Source: Henckelia pumila (taxonomy: Eukaryota; Streptophyta; Magnoliopsida; Lamiales; Gesneriaceae). From it: a stretch of 64,000 bases of DNA. The notes below the pieces were generated by a model. That model was not told where the DNA came from. It did not search any database and saw nothing but the letters and a program-made list of their open reading frames with translations. The translations under genes and the position numbers were made by a program. The stretch covers positions 2,790,001-2,854,000 of the forward strand of contig NC_133121.1 of assembly GCF_033568475.1 (NCBI RefSeq). The letters run 5' to 3'. This document shows positions 1 through 10,524 of this stretch, in pieces. Within the stretch, counting starts at the first letter, position 1. Each line of letters begins with the position of its first letter.

Positions 1-59
1 TAGATTCACTCATAAATGATCGTCATGAATATTGCATTATCAATATTATACAAAAATAT

Positions 60-860
60 ATAGAGAATAAAATCAATCAAACTCCAGTACTATATTATCA
101 TATTATATAAAGTGTTGTCATTTTAATAATATAATTGTAAGGGAATGGAGGTTGCATATAAATAGATTGAGGTGTTGTCACAAGATGTTGACAACACCTA
201 CAATAACACCTTGAGTAATTTGCAGAGGAATATAATTTAAACGTGAATAAAATAAACAAGCAACCAAATAAATAAACTCAAATGATTTAAGCAAGAGTAT
301 AAAATACTCTTGCAGCGCTTCAAGGCAAAACTTCACTAGAAAATAATTCAAGAAGTTTTACAAATCCTAAAACTAGTGATCATTGTAAAAATCAATTTCT
401 CAAAGCATATGAGAAAATAAAGAGTAAAAGTTCTCCTAAAAATTTTATATGAAATAGAATAAAGAAAACGAATTAAGGAGAAAAATCTTGAAGTCAATAT
501 CACACCAACACACTTCTTGATCAATGATCTTCGAGAGTTCTTCAAAGCTTCAAATAGTCTCGACCGATACAAGCTTCAGACCAATCTTCAGATCTCTTTC
601 AACGTACGTATATGCAGCAATTTAGTAAATCTCAATTAATCGGTCTCTCTCTTTCTTGTTGTACGTCAATCTTAATATATAGACAAGACTCATTCTTGTC
701 TTAGTTTTCTTGTAGGCGTAAGATTTCTCAAGATTTGACCATATCAAATCTACATAGATGAAGAAAGATATGTGTTAGATATGATGTGATAAAATTATAA
801 TAAGCTTAACAATATCTCAAATCAACTTAATAAAGAAAATAAATAATATATATAAGTTAC
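60..860 (-). mobile_element. possible LTR-retrotransposon fossil fragment
   Basis: Read on the minus strand, this gene-free stretch has the texture of a plant Copia-type LTR: a TATA-like run near 675-685, a transcribed-looking leader, and a short hairpin near one end (GGTGTTGTCA at 171-180 against TGACAACACC at 189-198). No TG/CA ends, target-site duplication or primer-binding site could be fixed, so the family and the limits are guesses. No host gene is visible in 1-900. Confidence 0.25.
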
Positions 861-900
861 TTTATGTTCAAAAAATACAAAAGATATTAAATAAAATCTT

Positions 901-1200
901 GGAAAAATAAGTTTTTTGGTCCATTAACTTGTTTATATTTTGGTTTTGGTTCATTAACTTTTCCGATGTGGATTTTGGTACACTAACTTTGCTTTTTCAG
1001 TGTTTTTGATCCAATTGCATACTTGTCAACTTCTGATTGGTCCAAAATGATGTCGTGGACCAATCAGAAGCTGACATGGATGCAGTTGGACCAAAAAACA
1101 CAGAAAATGAAAAGTTAGTGTACCTAAACGCAAATCAGAAAAATTAATGTAACAAAACTCAAAGGGGGTAAAATTACTGGACTAAAAAACTTATTTTCTT
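901..1200. mobile_element. Mutator-type MITE (300 bp)
   Basis: The ends form an imperfect terminal inverted repeat (GGAAAAATAAG against the complement of CTTATTTTCTT), and the pairing extends inward through 'ttttttggtcc' and 'ggactaaaaaa'. The flanks are TAAAATCTT (892-900) and TAAATTCTT (1201-1209), a 9-bp target-site duplication with one mismatch. That size is typical of Mutator-like elements. The centre is also self-complementary (ctgattggtcc with ggaccaatcag). There is no coding capacity. Confidence 0.75.
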
Positions 1201-2241
1201 TAAATTCTTTTCAAAACTTGAGAAATTTAAGGAATAAAATATTTCTTTCAATAATTATTAACAATTCCGATAAAATTGTTCAATTCAAAGAATAATGTAA
1301 TGCTTGAACTTTTAAACAAAGATCCGTGCTTTATTTTCTAATTGCATTCTGTAAAAAAATTAAATTATTATATTACAAAAATTATTCATGTATATAATAC
1401 GTACATACATGCAACATTTTTAATAACATATATATGATCATCATTGATTGATATTATTATTTACAATCTGAATAAGATTTTTTTTTTTTGAAAAACTGAA
1501 CAAAATTGGTTATATTCATAATATAATGAACCATGTTAGCGATTTTAGATTAAATGTCAATTTCAACGTTTAATTAATGAAATATTTAGATGTATCGGAT
1601 CTGTCCGTCCCTCTTCCGGATATTGTACATATTGATCCTGAATTGCCTCATCTAGATGTCGGTTGGTGGTTAATTTTATTTTATTAGAAATGCATGTTTG
1701 TTTTTTTTGTCGCTGTAAAACTATATCTCATATGAAATAATATTTGATTCATGTGTTATTAGTGAAATGAAGATCTTATTTGTTACTTACTTCTCTAGCT
1801 ACTCTATTGTTAAGATTGAGACTTGAGGAGCCTCATAAACTGTTTTGATAATGTCATGTATGCACAAAAAAAATTATCCCTATTCTACAATAAAAAAGTG
1901 TCAATTTTTTTTATTGATTTGGTTAATGCCCCACTTTCTCCTCAAATTTTTTTTATATTTTCTTCAATTACTTCTTATCGTCACTGATCATCGGCAAGAA
2001 TATAATAGACTATATAAGATTGGTTATATTATAATATAATGAACCAGTTCATGTTAGCGATTAAAGATTAAATATATCAATTTCAAGTTTTTATTCATGG
2101 AAATTAAAATATTTAGATTATTATATACTTGAAATATTAATATTTTTCTCTATGTTTAATATGTTAGCCAAACTGAAAAAATGGAATCACAATAAGAATT
2201 AATTTGCAACCAATATTCCACCATATGAGGATGACCCTAAA

Positions 2242-2247
<6 letters not shown>
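1201..2247. other. AT-rich intergenic DNA, nothing recognised
   Basis: This gene-free stretch has poly-T and poly-A runs and short open frames with no protein-like composition. The phrase 'ggttatattcataatataatgaaccatgtt' style motif recurs near 1510 and 2020, so an old local duplication is possible, but its limits cannot be set. Confidence 0.4.

Positions 2248-2281
<34 letters not shown>
2248..2281. repeat. (TA)n microsatellite
   Basis: About 16 perfect TA units directly precede a small foldback element. Confidence 0.9.
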
Positions 2282-2282
<1 letters not shown>

Positions 2283-2285
2283 CTT

Positions 2286-2418
2286 TTTTCAAATGCCCAC
2301 CAATGATGTGGTACTATTCTATTGGACATACAATTTATCACATCTTTATTACATTTAATAGAATAGTGTCACATCATTGGTGGACATTGTGATGGACATG
2401 GTAGTGGGCACTTGAAAG
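2286..2418. mobile_element. small foldback MITE
   Basis: The outer arms TTTCAAATGCCCAC and GTGGGCACTTGAAAG are reverse complements apart from one mismatch. A second inner pair, CCACCAATGATGTG with CACATCATTGGTGG followed by TATTCTATT/AATAGAATA, gives a long hairpin. The element is about 133 bp. Superfamily and target-site duplication are not clear. Confidence 0.6.
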
Positions 2419-2460
2419 AAACTTTATATTTATATTTATATATATATACATACCATATTA

Positions 2461-2721
2461 CTACCTCCGTCTCAATTATATAGTTCATGTTTTCTTTTTT
2501 GTTTGTTTCAAATATATAGTCATATATCATATTTAGTAATATTTTTTTACACTTATTTACTAATATACTCCTATTAACTACACATTGAAAATTGTGCAAT
2601 CATTTTTTAATACATTAAATAGGGATAAAATAGGAATTTTATATAAAATTTACTTTCCCAATAATTTTTTCTTAATCTGTGTAAAAAAAAAAGTACGACT
2701 ATGTATTCGATACAGAGGGAG
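2461..2721. mobile_element. Stowaway-type MITE, copy 1
   Basis: The left end CTACCTCCGTCTC and right end ACAGAGGGAG are the classic Stowaway (Tc1/mariner) terminal inverted repeats, flanked by the dinucleotide TA. The body, with the phrase 'aattatatagt', runs parallel to the copy at 4479-4740 along its whole length. Confidence 0.85.
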
Positions 2722-2870
2722 TATATATATATATAAATCAAAAAGGATAAACATGCACACAAACCAATAAAAACATGAGACCATGTTTTTTTTTTATTAC
2801 ATCTGCCGGCCGCAATCGGACATTATTAAATTACTGTAAAACCAACATTAAAAATTATAAATCTCAATCG

Positions 2871-3899
2871 TCACTGATTGAGGAAAAAAGCCAAAACTTT
2901 GAACATTGCAATGGCTTTAGGGGTGGTTGGATCTATCACACTGAACACATGATTTTCCCCTTGGACCTCCACAACCTTAACTATCCCATTCCACCCACTC
3001 TTCTTCAATACTTCCATGTAATAAAAACCCCTAAACCTCAGCCCATCATTTCCAGCTACATAAACCAAAACCCTTTTGCACCCAAGCTTCTTCAGACCCG
3101 GATCCATACCCGGATTCACCAACGGGTCATCCAGCCCCGTGGTGTTCGGGTACGCATGTAACCACAGTGCTTCGAATACCTTTCTTGCATTGGCATCCGC
3201 ATTTTCATTCCCCACCAGCCTCTTCCCCCAGAAATATGGACAATTCAGAAACATCCCGTTGATTTTCACCCCAGGATCCGATCCCTCCAACCCGACCCGG
3301 ATCGCCATGTGGTGTGCAAGGGTGCCACCCGCGCTGTCTCCGCCTAAATACACGCGCCCGAAATCGGCGTACTCCGTCAGCCACGGCTCGCCACCGTTCC
3401 CGCCGGCGTGACGAAAGACCCATTTCAGCGCTAGCCATGAATCTTGAAAAGCAATGGGGAGAGGGTTCTCCGGGGCTAATCTGTAATTAACTGATACGGC
3501 GATTACGTTGGCTCTCGCCACGAGTGCGTTCAGATGGTGGTGGTAGTTCGGAGAGAAGGCGGATTCGGTGAAGAACCCGCCGCCGTGGTAGTATATCAGA
3601 AGTGGGATTTTGTGGGCTGGATTAGCATTTTTGGGGAGGTAAATTCTGGCGGAGATATTGAGGTCTTTGGCAATGGTTATGTCTTTGGATTGAACCCCGG
3701 TTCTTGGATCGGTGGAGGCAGGGAGAAAACCTTGTCCGATGAATCTCTGAATGGTACCATTTCTGTACACTCGTATGAAGGGATAAATGTCGTATAGGAT
3801 TGGATCATTTGCAGCAAATGACGGGGTAATTTGCAGTAGTAAATGAATGCTGCAGGTGATTAACAGTAAGAGGAGAGTGGAATTCTTACCAGAAAACAT
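2871..3899 (-). CDS. carboxylesterase (CXE family) with predicted signal peptide
   Basis: This is an intronless plant carboxylesterase of the alpha/beta-hydrolase-3, GID1-like/hormone-sensitive-lipase class, 342 residues long. Visible catalytic parts are the oxyanion motif HGGGF at 105-109, the nucleophile Ser189 in GDSAGG, Asp285 in VAGNDGL and His317 in ENHVFSV. Family members hydrolyse small carboxyl esters; the substrate here cannot be told. The frame is open upstream to 4067, but the Met at 3899 is preferred because residues 1-29 form a clear secretory signal (charged start, Leu-rich core, SFA-A cleavage-like site). That signal is joined directly to the point where the two paralogues begin (ANDPILYDIYPF). 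The protein is therefore probably secreted or vacuolar, unlike its neighbours. There are Asn-X-Ser/Thr sites, for example NGT and NIS. It is on the same strand as the copy at 5047. Confidence 0.93.
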   Translation of the reverse strand: MFSGKNSTLLLLLITCSIHLLLQITPSFAANDPILYDIYPFIRVYRNGTIQRFIGQGFLPASTDPRTGVQSKDITIAKDLNISARIYLPKNANPAHKIPLLIYYHGGGFFTESAFSPNYHHHLNALVARANVIAVSVNYRLAPENPLPIAFQDSWLALKWVFRHAGGNGGEPWLTEYADFGRVYLGGDSAGGTLAHHMAIRVGLEGSDPGVKINGMFLNCPYFWGKRLVGNENADANARKVFEALWLHAYPNTTGLDDPLVNPGMDPGLKKLGCKRVLVYVAGNDGLRFRGFYYMEVLKKSGWNGIVKVVEVQGENHVFSVIDPTTPKAIAMFKVLAFFLNQ

Positions 3900-4162
3900 G
3901 GCTGGAAAATTTAATAGATAAGGTTTGAACAATGACCTGTGGTGAAGAAAGGAAATGAGAAATTTTGCTAGTTGAATTTTTTTTTCAAATGATGGGACCA
4001 CGTGGAGCCGGAGATATAAAGTTTTTTGTCCAAGTCGGTTGGGACAACAATATGGGTGCACTCTCATTTATGGAAGAGAAAATTGGAATGTTAATTCCCT
4101 TTATAATTTCGTTTTTTCAGATTTTAATTTTGTATGTTTTGATTTTTAACAAATTTATTTTT

Positions 4163-4328
4163 TGAAAATTTTTATGTGCTGCTTACACGTCAACACTGCA
4201 TTGGATACATTGAAAAAATACTAAGATTGCAAAAACAACAAAGATATCAGACCAAAATTAAAATATGAAAATATAAAATATCGAAATCACAAATTTACAA
4301 ACACATCAGATCAAAAAACATTTTTTCC
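4163..4328. mobile_element. partial Mutator-type MITE (same family as 6544-6851)
   Basis: The right half matches the elements at 6544-6851 and 49846-50098: 'acacgtcaacactgcatt', then 'gcaaaaacaacaaa', then a TTTTTTCC end. The left half is shortened to a stub beginning GAAAATTTTTATG. No reliable target-site duplication was seen, so the limits are approximate. Confidence 0.55.
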
Positions 4329-4478
4329 TTTATCAAAATACAGAACTTGAATTATAAATATAGCAAACGTATTTTGTATATATTTTTTTAATTATGACTT
4401 TAATTTTTTTTTGACAGGATTATGACTTTAATTAATGACTTCATTGATTTATTTATTTAAATGTTTATTATTTTGATA

Positions 4479-4740
4479 CTCCTTCCTTCTCAATTATATA
4501 GTCCACGTTTCCTTTTTTCTTTGTCCCAAATATATAGTCATACACCATATTTAATAATATTTTTTTACACTCCTTTTACTAATATATTCCTATTAACTAC
4601 ACTTTGAAAATTGTGCAATCATTTTTTAATACATTAAATAGGGATAAAATAAAAAGATTATATAAAATTTACTTTCCCAATAAATTTTTTTTTATCTGTA
4701 TAAAAAAAAACGTACGACTATGTATTTGAAACGGATGGAA
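4479..4740. mobile_element. Stowaway-type MITE, copy 2
   Basis: This copy has the same orientation and body as 2461-2721. Its ends CTCCTTCCTTCTC and ACGGATGGAA are flanked by TA on each side. The end repeats are more diverged than in copy 1, so it is probably an older insertion. Confidence 0.85.
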
Positions 4741-5046
4741 TACATTACTTCATTAATTGATGATTTTAATTCATGAAGACTTCTTAATGACTCAAATTAA
4801 TGAAGTTTTCGTGATGACTTTGATTTTAATTTTAATTCATGAATTTTTGGTTCGTTTTCAAATAAAACCTCTACTAAACTACATTAACCCGTTCAACCCT
4901 TTTGAACCCAAGCATTTTCAAACCCGGATCCAAATGATATGAAATATGACGCCGGATCACATAGAATAGAATCATATATAATTTATTTCCCAAAGATAAC
5001 TCGAAATCAAACAATACAAAAGAAATCAAATTTCAAAGAGAGCTTT

Positions 5047-6042
5047 CTATTCATCCTTATTGATAAAAGAAGCAACTTTTTTGATCATAGCCAAACCATT
5101 GTCACTAGTAGGAGCAAATACACTGAACACATGAACCTCCCCTTCAACATCCACAACCTCAATCTCTCCATCCCAACCATTCTTCTCCAATATCTCCTTG
5201 TAATGCAACCCTCTTCCCCTCAACACATCCGTCTCCGCCACATAAACCAGCACTCTTTTGCACCCCAAACTCGCAATTCTTGGATCCGTCCCCGGATTAA
5301 TCAACGGGTCGTCGCACCCTTTCGAGCTATTCGGGCTGGCGTAGTTCCAAAGCGCATCCAGAAAACTCTTGGGAAACAGGGGATGAGTCACTTCATGATC
5401 TCCCAAGGAAACCTCGCCCCAAAAGAAGGGGCAATTCAGAAATGCCCCGCGTAGAGTGATGCCATAATTGTCACCTGCAGCTTTCAACTTATCACGATCG
5501 ATCCCCGCACGTAAGGCCACGTGGTGTGTGAGAGTTCCTCCGGCACTGTCCCCTCCCAAGTACACACGATTCATATCTGCGTGATCTTTGATCCATTCTT
5601 CTTGATCTTGCCCCTCCTCTGTGAACTGAGCGGCGATCCATTCGAGGGCTTGCCAAGAATCTTCGAAAGCGATCGGGAGAGGGTGCTCCGGGGCCAGCCT
5701 GTAGTTCAACGAAACGGCGACGACGTTGGCTTCGGCAACCAAGTGATTCAGGTGATTCTGGTACAGTTCAGAGAAGGCGGATTCGATCACGAAGCCGCCG
5801 CCGTGAAAATACAGGAGGAGGGGAAGTTTGGCGGCGGGGGAGGCGTTCTTGGGAAGGTAGAGCCGGGCGGAGAGGTTGATTTGCGGTGAAATTTCGACGT
5901 CTTTGGACTGAACGCCGGTCACGGGATCGAGTGATGGGGGCACGAAACCGTTGCCGAGTAATCTTTCAACTCGGCCATCTTTGTAGTGTCTGAGTAAGGG
6001 GAAGAAATCGTGAAGAATCTCGTCTGAGTTTGCTGCAGCCAT
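5047..6042 (-). CDS. carboxylesterase (CXE family), cytosolic type
   Basis: This is an intronless carboxylesterase of 331 residues, the usual length for plant CXE proteins, starting MAAANSDEIL with no signal peptide. HGGGF is at 80-84, the nucleophile Ser166 lies in GDSAGG, the acid is Asp272 (VAETDVL) and the base is His304 (EVHVFSV), so the active site looks intact. It is very similar to the gene at 14498 (shared N-terminus HDFFPLLRHYKDGR) and less so to the one at 2871, which points to tandem duplication. The start is fixed by the shared N-terminus and by a short run of CTAG repeats (6046-6063) immediately upstream. It is divergent from the copy at 14498 and about 1.15 kb upstream of the copy at 2871. 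The substrate is unknown; defence-compound, volatile-ester or xenobiotic hydrolysis are the usual roles in this family. Confidence 0.95.
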   Translation of the reverse strand: MAAANSDEILHDFFPLLRHYKDGRVERLLGNGFVPPSLDPVTGVQSKDVEISPQINLSARLYLPKNASPAAKLPLLLYFHGGGFVIESAFSELYQNHLNHLVAEANVVAVSLNYRLAPEHPLPIAFEDSWQALEWIAAQFTEEGQDQEEWIKDHADMNRVYLGGDSAGGTLTHHVALRAGIDRDKLKAAGDNYGITLRGAFLNCPFFWGEVSLGDHEVTHPLFPKSFLDALWNYASPNSSKGCDDPLINPGTDPRIASLGCKRVLVYVAETDVLRGRGLHYKEILEKNGWDGEIEVVDVEGEVHVFSVFAPTSDNGLAMIKKVASFINKDE

Positions 6043-6543
6043 TGGAGCTAGCTAGCTAGCTAGGGGGGAGATGGAGAATATAGTCAAGATCGAAGTGTTC
6101 TTGCTTCTTGGGGCAATCAGACAAGATTTTTGCAGAGAAATTTATAGATGAGAAGATGGTTAAATTTGCACGGCATTGAAACTGGCCAATAATCATCTAA
6201 TCATTTTGGTGTTCCAAAAAATAAATAAATGTTTTGAAAGCAATAAAACATTAAAATGTATTTCCAAGATAAATTTAACTACTCTGTATAATAATAATAA
6301 TGATCAAGATTAAAAACGTGAAGCGTGTTAAAGCGTTGATCTGAAGTTACTAGTTTTTCAAGTTCAAACGATATTATTATATGTTTAAATGGAACAAAAA
6401 ATGTTGTCAATTTTTATTATATTAATTCATGTAATAAATAAATTGATAAAAATTATCATAAATTTAGATTTAAAAAATAAAGTTAAGAACATACAAATAT
6501 TAATATTATATTAATTAATATTTTCCTACAAATATAAAAAAAT
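6043..6543. promoter_or_regulatory. upstream region of the 5047-6042 carboxylesterase
   Basis: The (CTAG)n run at 6046-6063 touches the start codon and probably forms part of a very short-spaced 5' leader. Beyond it the DNA is AT-rich and no convincing TATA box or named cis-element was singled out. Confidence 0.35.
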
Positions 6544-6851
6544 AGAAAAAATTTCGATCCTTTATGTTTGTCACTTTGTGATTTCAGTCCTCTATGTTTT
6601 CATATTTCAGTTTTAGTCATGCATGTTTTTTTTTTTGCAATTTTAGTCTTTTTTTATTCGAAAATGCTTACGTGGCAATATACACGGCAGCTCCACGTCA
6701 ACACTGCATTTGTGTCACATCAACGCCACATCAGAAAAAAAATAAAATTGTCAAAAAAAATAAATATAGCGGACTAAAACTGAAATCTGAAAATATAGAA
6801 GACCAAAATCTTAAAGTGACAAACATACAAGACTAAAAAAACAATTTTTCC
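6544..6851. mobile_element. Mutator-type MITE
   Basis: The ends GAAAAAATTT and CAATTTTTCC lead into inverted arms that carry 'tatgtttgtcacttt' on the left and its complement on the right. The centre contains 'gcttacgtggca' and 'cgccacatca'. The flanks are T-A7-TA on the left and T-A6-TA on the right, a 9-10 bp target-site duplication with one length difference. It is the same family as 49846-50098. Confidence 0.8.
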
Positions 6852-7514
6852 TAAAAAATAATGTAATAAAAATAAGCTTATTATCAATTAATATATCATA
6901 TTTACATTTATAAAATTTTTTATTTAATATTTATAAAAATATATTCATTCATAAATATAAATAAACTATTGTGTTTTAAAAATTATTTCTTAAAGTTTAA
7001 GTGAGATTAAATACGGTTTAACGAGTTTTTTAAACACTCATGATGATGATGATGTTGTTTAGAGATTTTTTCCCAACAAATCAAGACAAAACAAAATATC
7101 ATTTTTCGAGATTTCAGAATTCAATATGCATAATAAATAATCCAACATAAAAAAAAAAAGATTCATCAAAATATAGTGATTTTTCTCCTAAATACGTGCA
7201 CAAAATCAAAATAAATAAATATAAAAGAATTATGAAAAAACTTTTATAAAAAAATCTACACACTTATAATTATATACAATTTTCAAAAATAAAATGTCAA
7301 AAAATATTTAAAAAGGAAAAAATTACATATTTACTCGGTTTTTTTAATTCCATGTGAATTTTTATGATTTTTTTTTTTGAGTTAGACCCCTAAGTATAGA
7401 TTGTTATAATTGAGTCTCAAACTCAAGACCATCTTATACTTATATCTTGTGTCAGATGAACTACACTTTATGATCGGTGATTTTTTGGTACATTGAATGC
7501 CCGAATTATTATTG

Positions 7515-7585
7515 TTCTTCTTGTTGTTGTTTGTTGTTGTTGTTGTTATTGTTATTGTTATTGTTATTGTTATTGTTATTGTTGC
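7515..7585. repeat. (TTG)n and (TTATTG)n microsatellite
   Basis: A TTG run passes into about seven TTATTG units. The long open frame seen on the other strand here is an artefact of this repeat. Confidence 0.85.
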
Positions 7586-8046
7586 TGTATATTTTGTACA
7601 AATATTTGTTCCAACAAATATATTATTATTTGATGTGAGAGTCAATCATGGTCTCCCGTAGGACTTCTTTGAGGAACCTGATATTTTGTTATGGTTAGTT
7701 GTATCCAGAGTTAAAAATCAAAATATTTTGAAAATCTTGAATCTCATGGAACTTAACTATCAAAAAATTCAACGACAAATATTAATGTTTGTGAATTATT
7801 TCATCATTATAAATTATTTAAAGTTTTGTATCTAATTATAAGTTCTATAATCAATTTAGCTTATTAATATTTTTAATGATTTATTTAAATGCATGAGTAG
7901 CTTACTAATTTTTACCACTAATTAATTAGACAAAAATAACGGTGGTGTGATGCACAAGTAAAATACTAGTTGATTTAATAATAATAAACTCTGCACTAGC
8001 CTAAACATAAACAAATTAAGAACATGCCTGGGTTCAGCTCCGTTAG

Positions 8047-8434
8047 GTATAGTTTGGTAGCCTGTATTATTAATTAATTATAGCATATTGTATTCAATCT
8101 CACGTTTTTCTCGTCATATTATTTATTTATATATTAAATATTTATTTTATATCAATCAAATCATTATTTATCTTACATCAATCAAATTATTAAATTTAAA
8201 TTACTATATTACTTCTTATAAATAATATTATTCATATTTTATTTATTGTTAAAAGAAAAAAAATGGTAATTTATCATTTTTATATAAAATTTAATCAATC
8301 AAATCAAATAAACTATAATCTATAAATCAAATCAAATATTATATTAACTATCATTTCTTATTTATTTTTTTATAACATTATATTACTTTATCTAGATGTA
8401 TTATTTATCACATCATACCTACCAAAAAGTATCC
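8047..8434 (-). mobile_element. AT-rich MITE, uninterrupted copy
   Basis: The ends GGTATAGTTTGGTAG and CTACCAAAAAGTATCC are an imperfect terminal inverted repeat next to TTA and TAA, suggesting a PIF/Harbinger (Tourist-like) origin. On the minus strand the body matches the flanks of the solo LTR at 12383-12519 and 14083-14332, including 'atgatagttaatataatatt' and 'atttgattgatataaaat'. It therefore serves as the unoccupied reference for that insertion. Confidence 0.7.
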
Positions 8435-10524
8435 TAATGTACAACCAGTCAACTACAACACAAAATGACACCGGATTTGGCAAGATATGAAGTACTACTA
8501 CTCGTCTACTGCACTGTCAATGGCGGATTTATAAATTTTGTCGAGAAAAAACAAAGAGCCAAAAATCACACACCCATATATAATCATTCATTAAAAAAAT
8601 TAAAATATAACAGGGCAATATAAATAATATATTTTAAAATTTCTTATTTAACTTGTAACATCCCGACGACCTACATTTTTTTTTTGAAAATAATTAATAA
8701 TAAATACATTTGACAAATCGCAAAATATGTTTATTTCAATGTAAGTAACTAAACTATCATTCAAATATACATCTTCAATTAGATTTATAGATTAAAACTT
8801 TAGTTAGAGTATCAAAGAACAACATAAATGAATTAAAATAAAGCAAAAGGAAGACAATTTTTTTCACTATTGGACATGCGGTGTTGGTAAATAGTGGAGG
8901 AATTTGGGCATCTACTTAGGGCTACTGCTATTGCCCAGTGTTGAAGCATTTTGGATCCCACAGTATATCATTAAAACGGAATTGTACAATATAACATGTA
9001 TCTTTTTATATTTTAAGGGAAATTAAAGTAAAATATTATATGATTTCACATGCACCTCAAAAAATAATTCGACTAGCAAATAGCAATTCTGGATAGCCCC
9101 TTTTTACCTTTTTCATTAATTTATCTCATTAAATTTTATTTCTAAATTCCAAAATTTAAATCCACTAAAAAATTTAAATAATAAAATAAATTTGTCTCCT
9201 AGATGAAAAGTTTCAAAATTTGTAGGCTACTCATGATGAAAATTATTTTCAGCACCTCAGTGAGCTTCTTATAATTTCCATTTGTTACTGGATCGATTAA
9301 TAAACGAAAAACATTGGATAATTTAGATATGGTAACAAGAGTTAATGCCTGAGTTGGTTCGATGGTAATCAAGTATTAATAATGATATCACATGTTCCTA
9401 AATCCTAACTATATTATTTAAGTTGAACAGAACTATAAATAAAAACGTTTGGTATGATTTATGAGCTGGTGGGTCAACGGGCCAGATCGAATAGACATGT
9501 TAAAAAAGATAGGCCATCGGCCAACCCTAATGGTGAGTGTCGGGTCGGGTACACTTAAGTGAGTAGTTGTTTTAGCGAAAAATTTGAAATTTTGGTATTG
9601 TAAGTTGGTATGTTTTGAATTTTAGAATATTAATTTACTGAAGTTTGGTTTTCATTAAATAATTTGGATTTTTTTTTTGTTTTGGTCATTTTTCTTTCGG
9701 AAATCGATGAATCCAACAAATGTTGTTTATTTTATATCGATTATATTTTCTCTTATGAGGTTTATACTTTATATTATGCAAATAAAGAATTTCACACAGC
9801 ATTAAAATCTATTTAAACAAAATAAACCAGAACGACACATAATATTTCAAAATGAAAGGAAATTAAAAAAAAAACTATTTATTTTTCTTAGATAACTTTT
9901 AATATATGGTTTATTATTTTCACCACGTAGATAAACATCGATGTCAAATAAACAATATCAGTTAGATTAAGTGATTTACTGAAAAAAAAGATCAAAACAA
10001 ATCAAAAAAAAATATTACTTCGACAAGCTACAAAGAAGTAAATTCCAAAACCAACTACGTCTCGTACCACCACTCCTATATTGAAAAACTTCGAATATGA
10101 TAAAACAGCTGCATCAACATTAATTTTTACAAAGTTTATATCGGGACGTTTCCATCTACCATTTGAAATCGTATTCTTAGAGCTATGACGATTATCCCAA
10201 ACACACCTAGAATAATAATATCAAATCTTCCCTGTGTGCTCAATAATCCCTTGAGGAGTTGACTTCAATCCGCCAAAAATCATTTGTTCCTTTCTAAATA
10301 CTCCAACAAACCAAGACCATCCCCTTGTCCAAAATTCAAGACCTAACACAATAAATTCACAAAAAATCTCCCAGGAAAAGCAGATAATAAAGGCCATAAA
10401 GAAGTTTTCAACAAGCACGAAGACTACATTATTATTATTCCACTTGGTTGTACATAATTATTGTAAATATCGTTATACAATATATTGATTATACATATAA
10501 CATTATTCTTTCTAAAATTACAAC
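8435..10524. other. AT-rich intergenic DNA, no gene seen
   Basis: No protein-like open frame, RNA gene or clear repeat boundary was found. A short GC-richer patch at 9460-9555 with 'gggtcggg' and 'gggccagatcg' motifs looks like transposon or satellite debris but could not be assigned. Confidence 0.4.

Noticed and set aside
348-572. 74-residue open frame on the minus strand
   Set aside because: It lies in AT-rich probable LTR debris, has no family resemblance and is low in complexity.
7382-7645. 87-residue frame rich in Thr-Ile-Thr repeats
   Set aside because: It is created by the TTATTG microsatellite.
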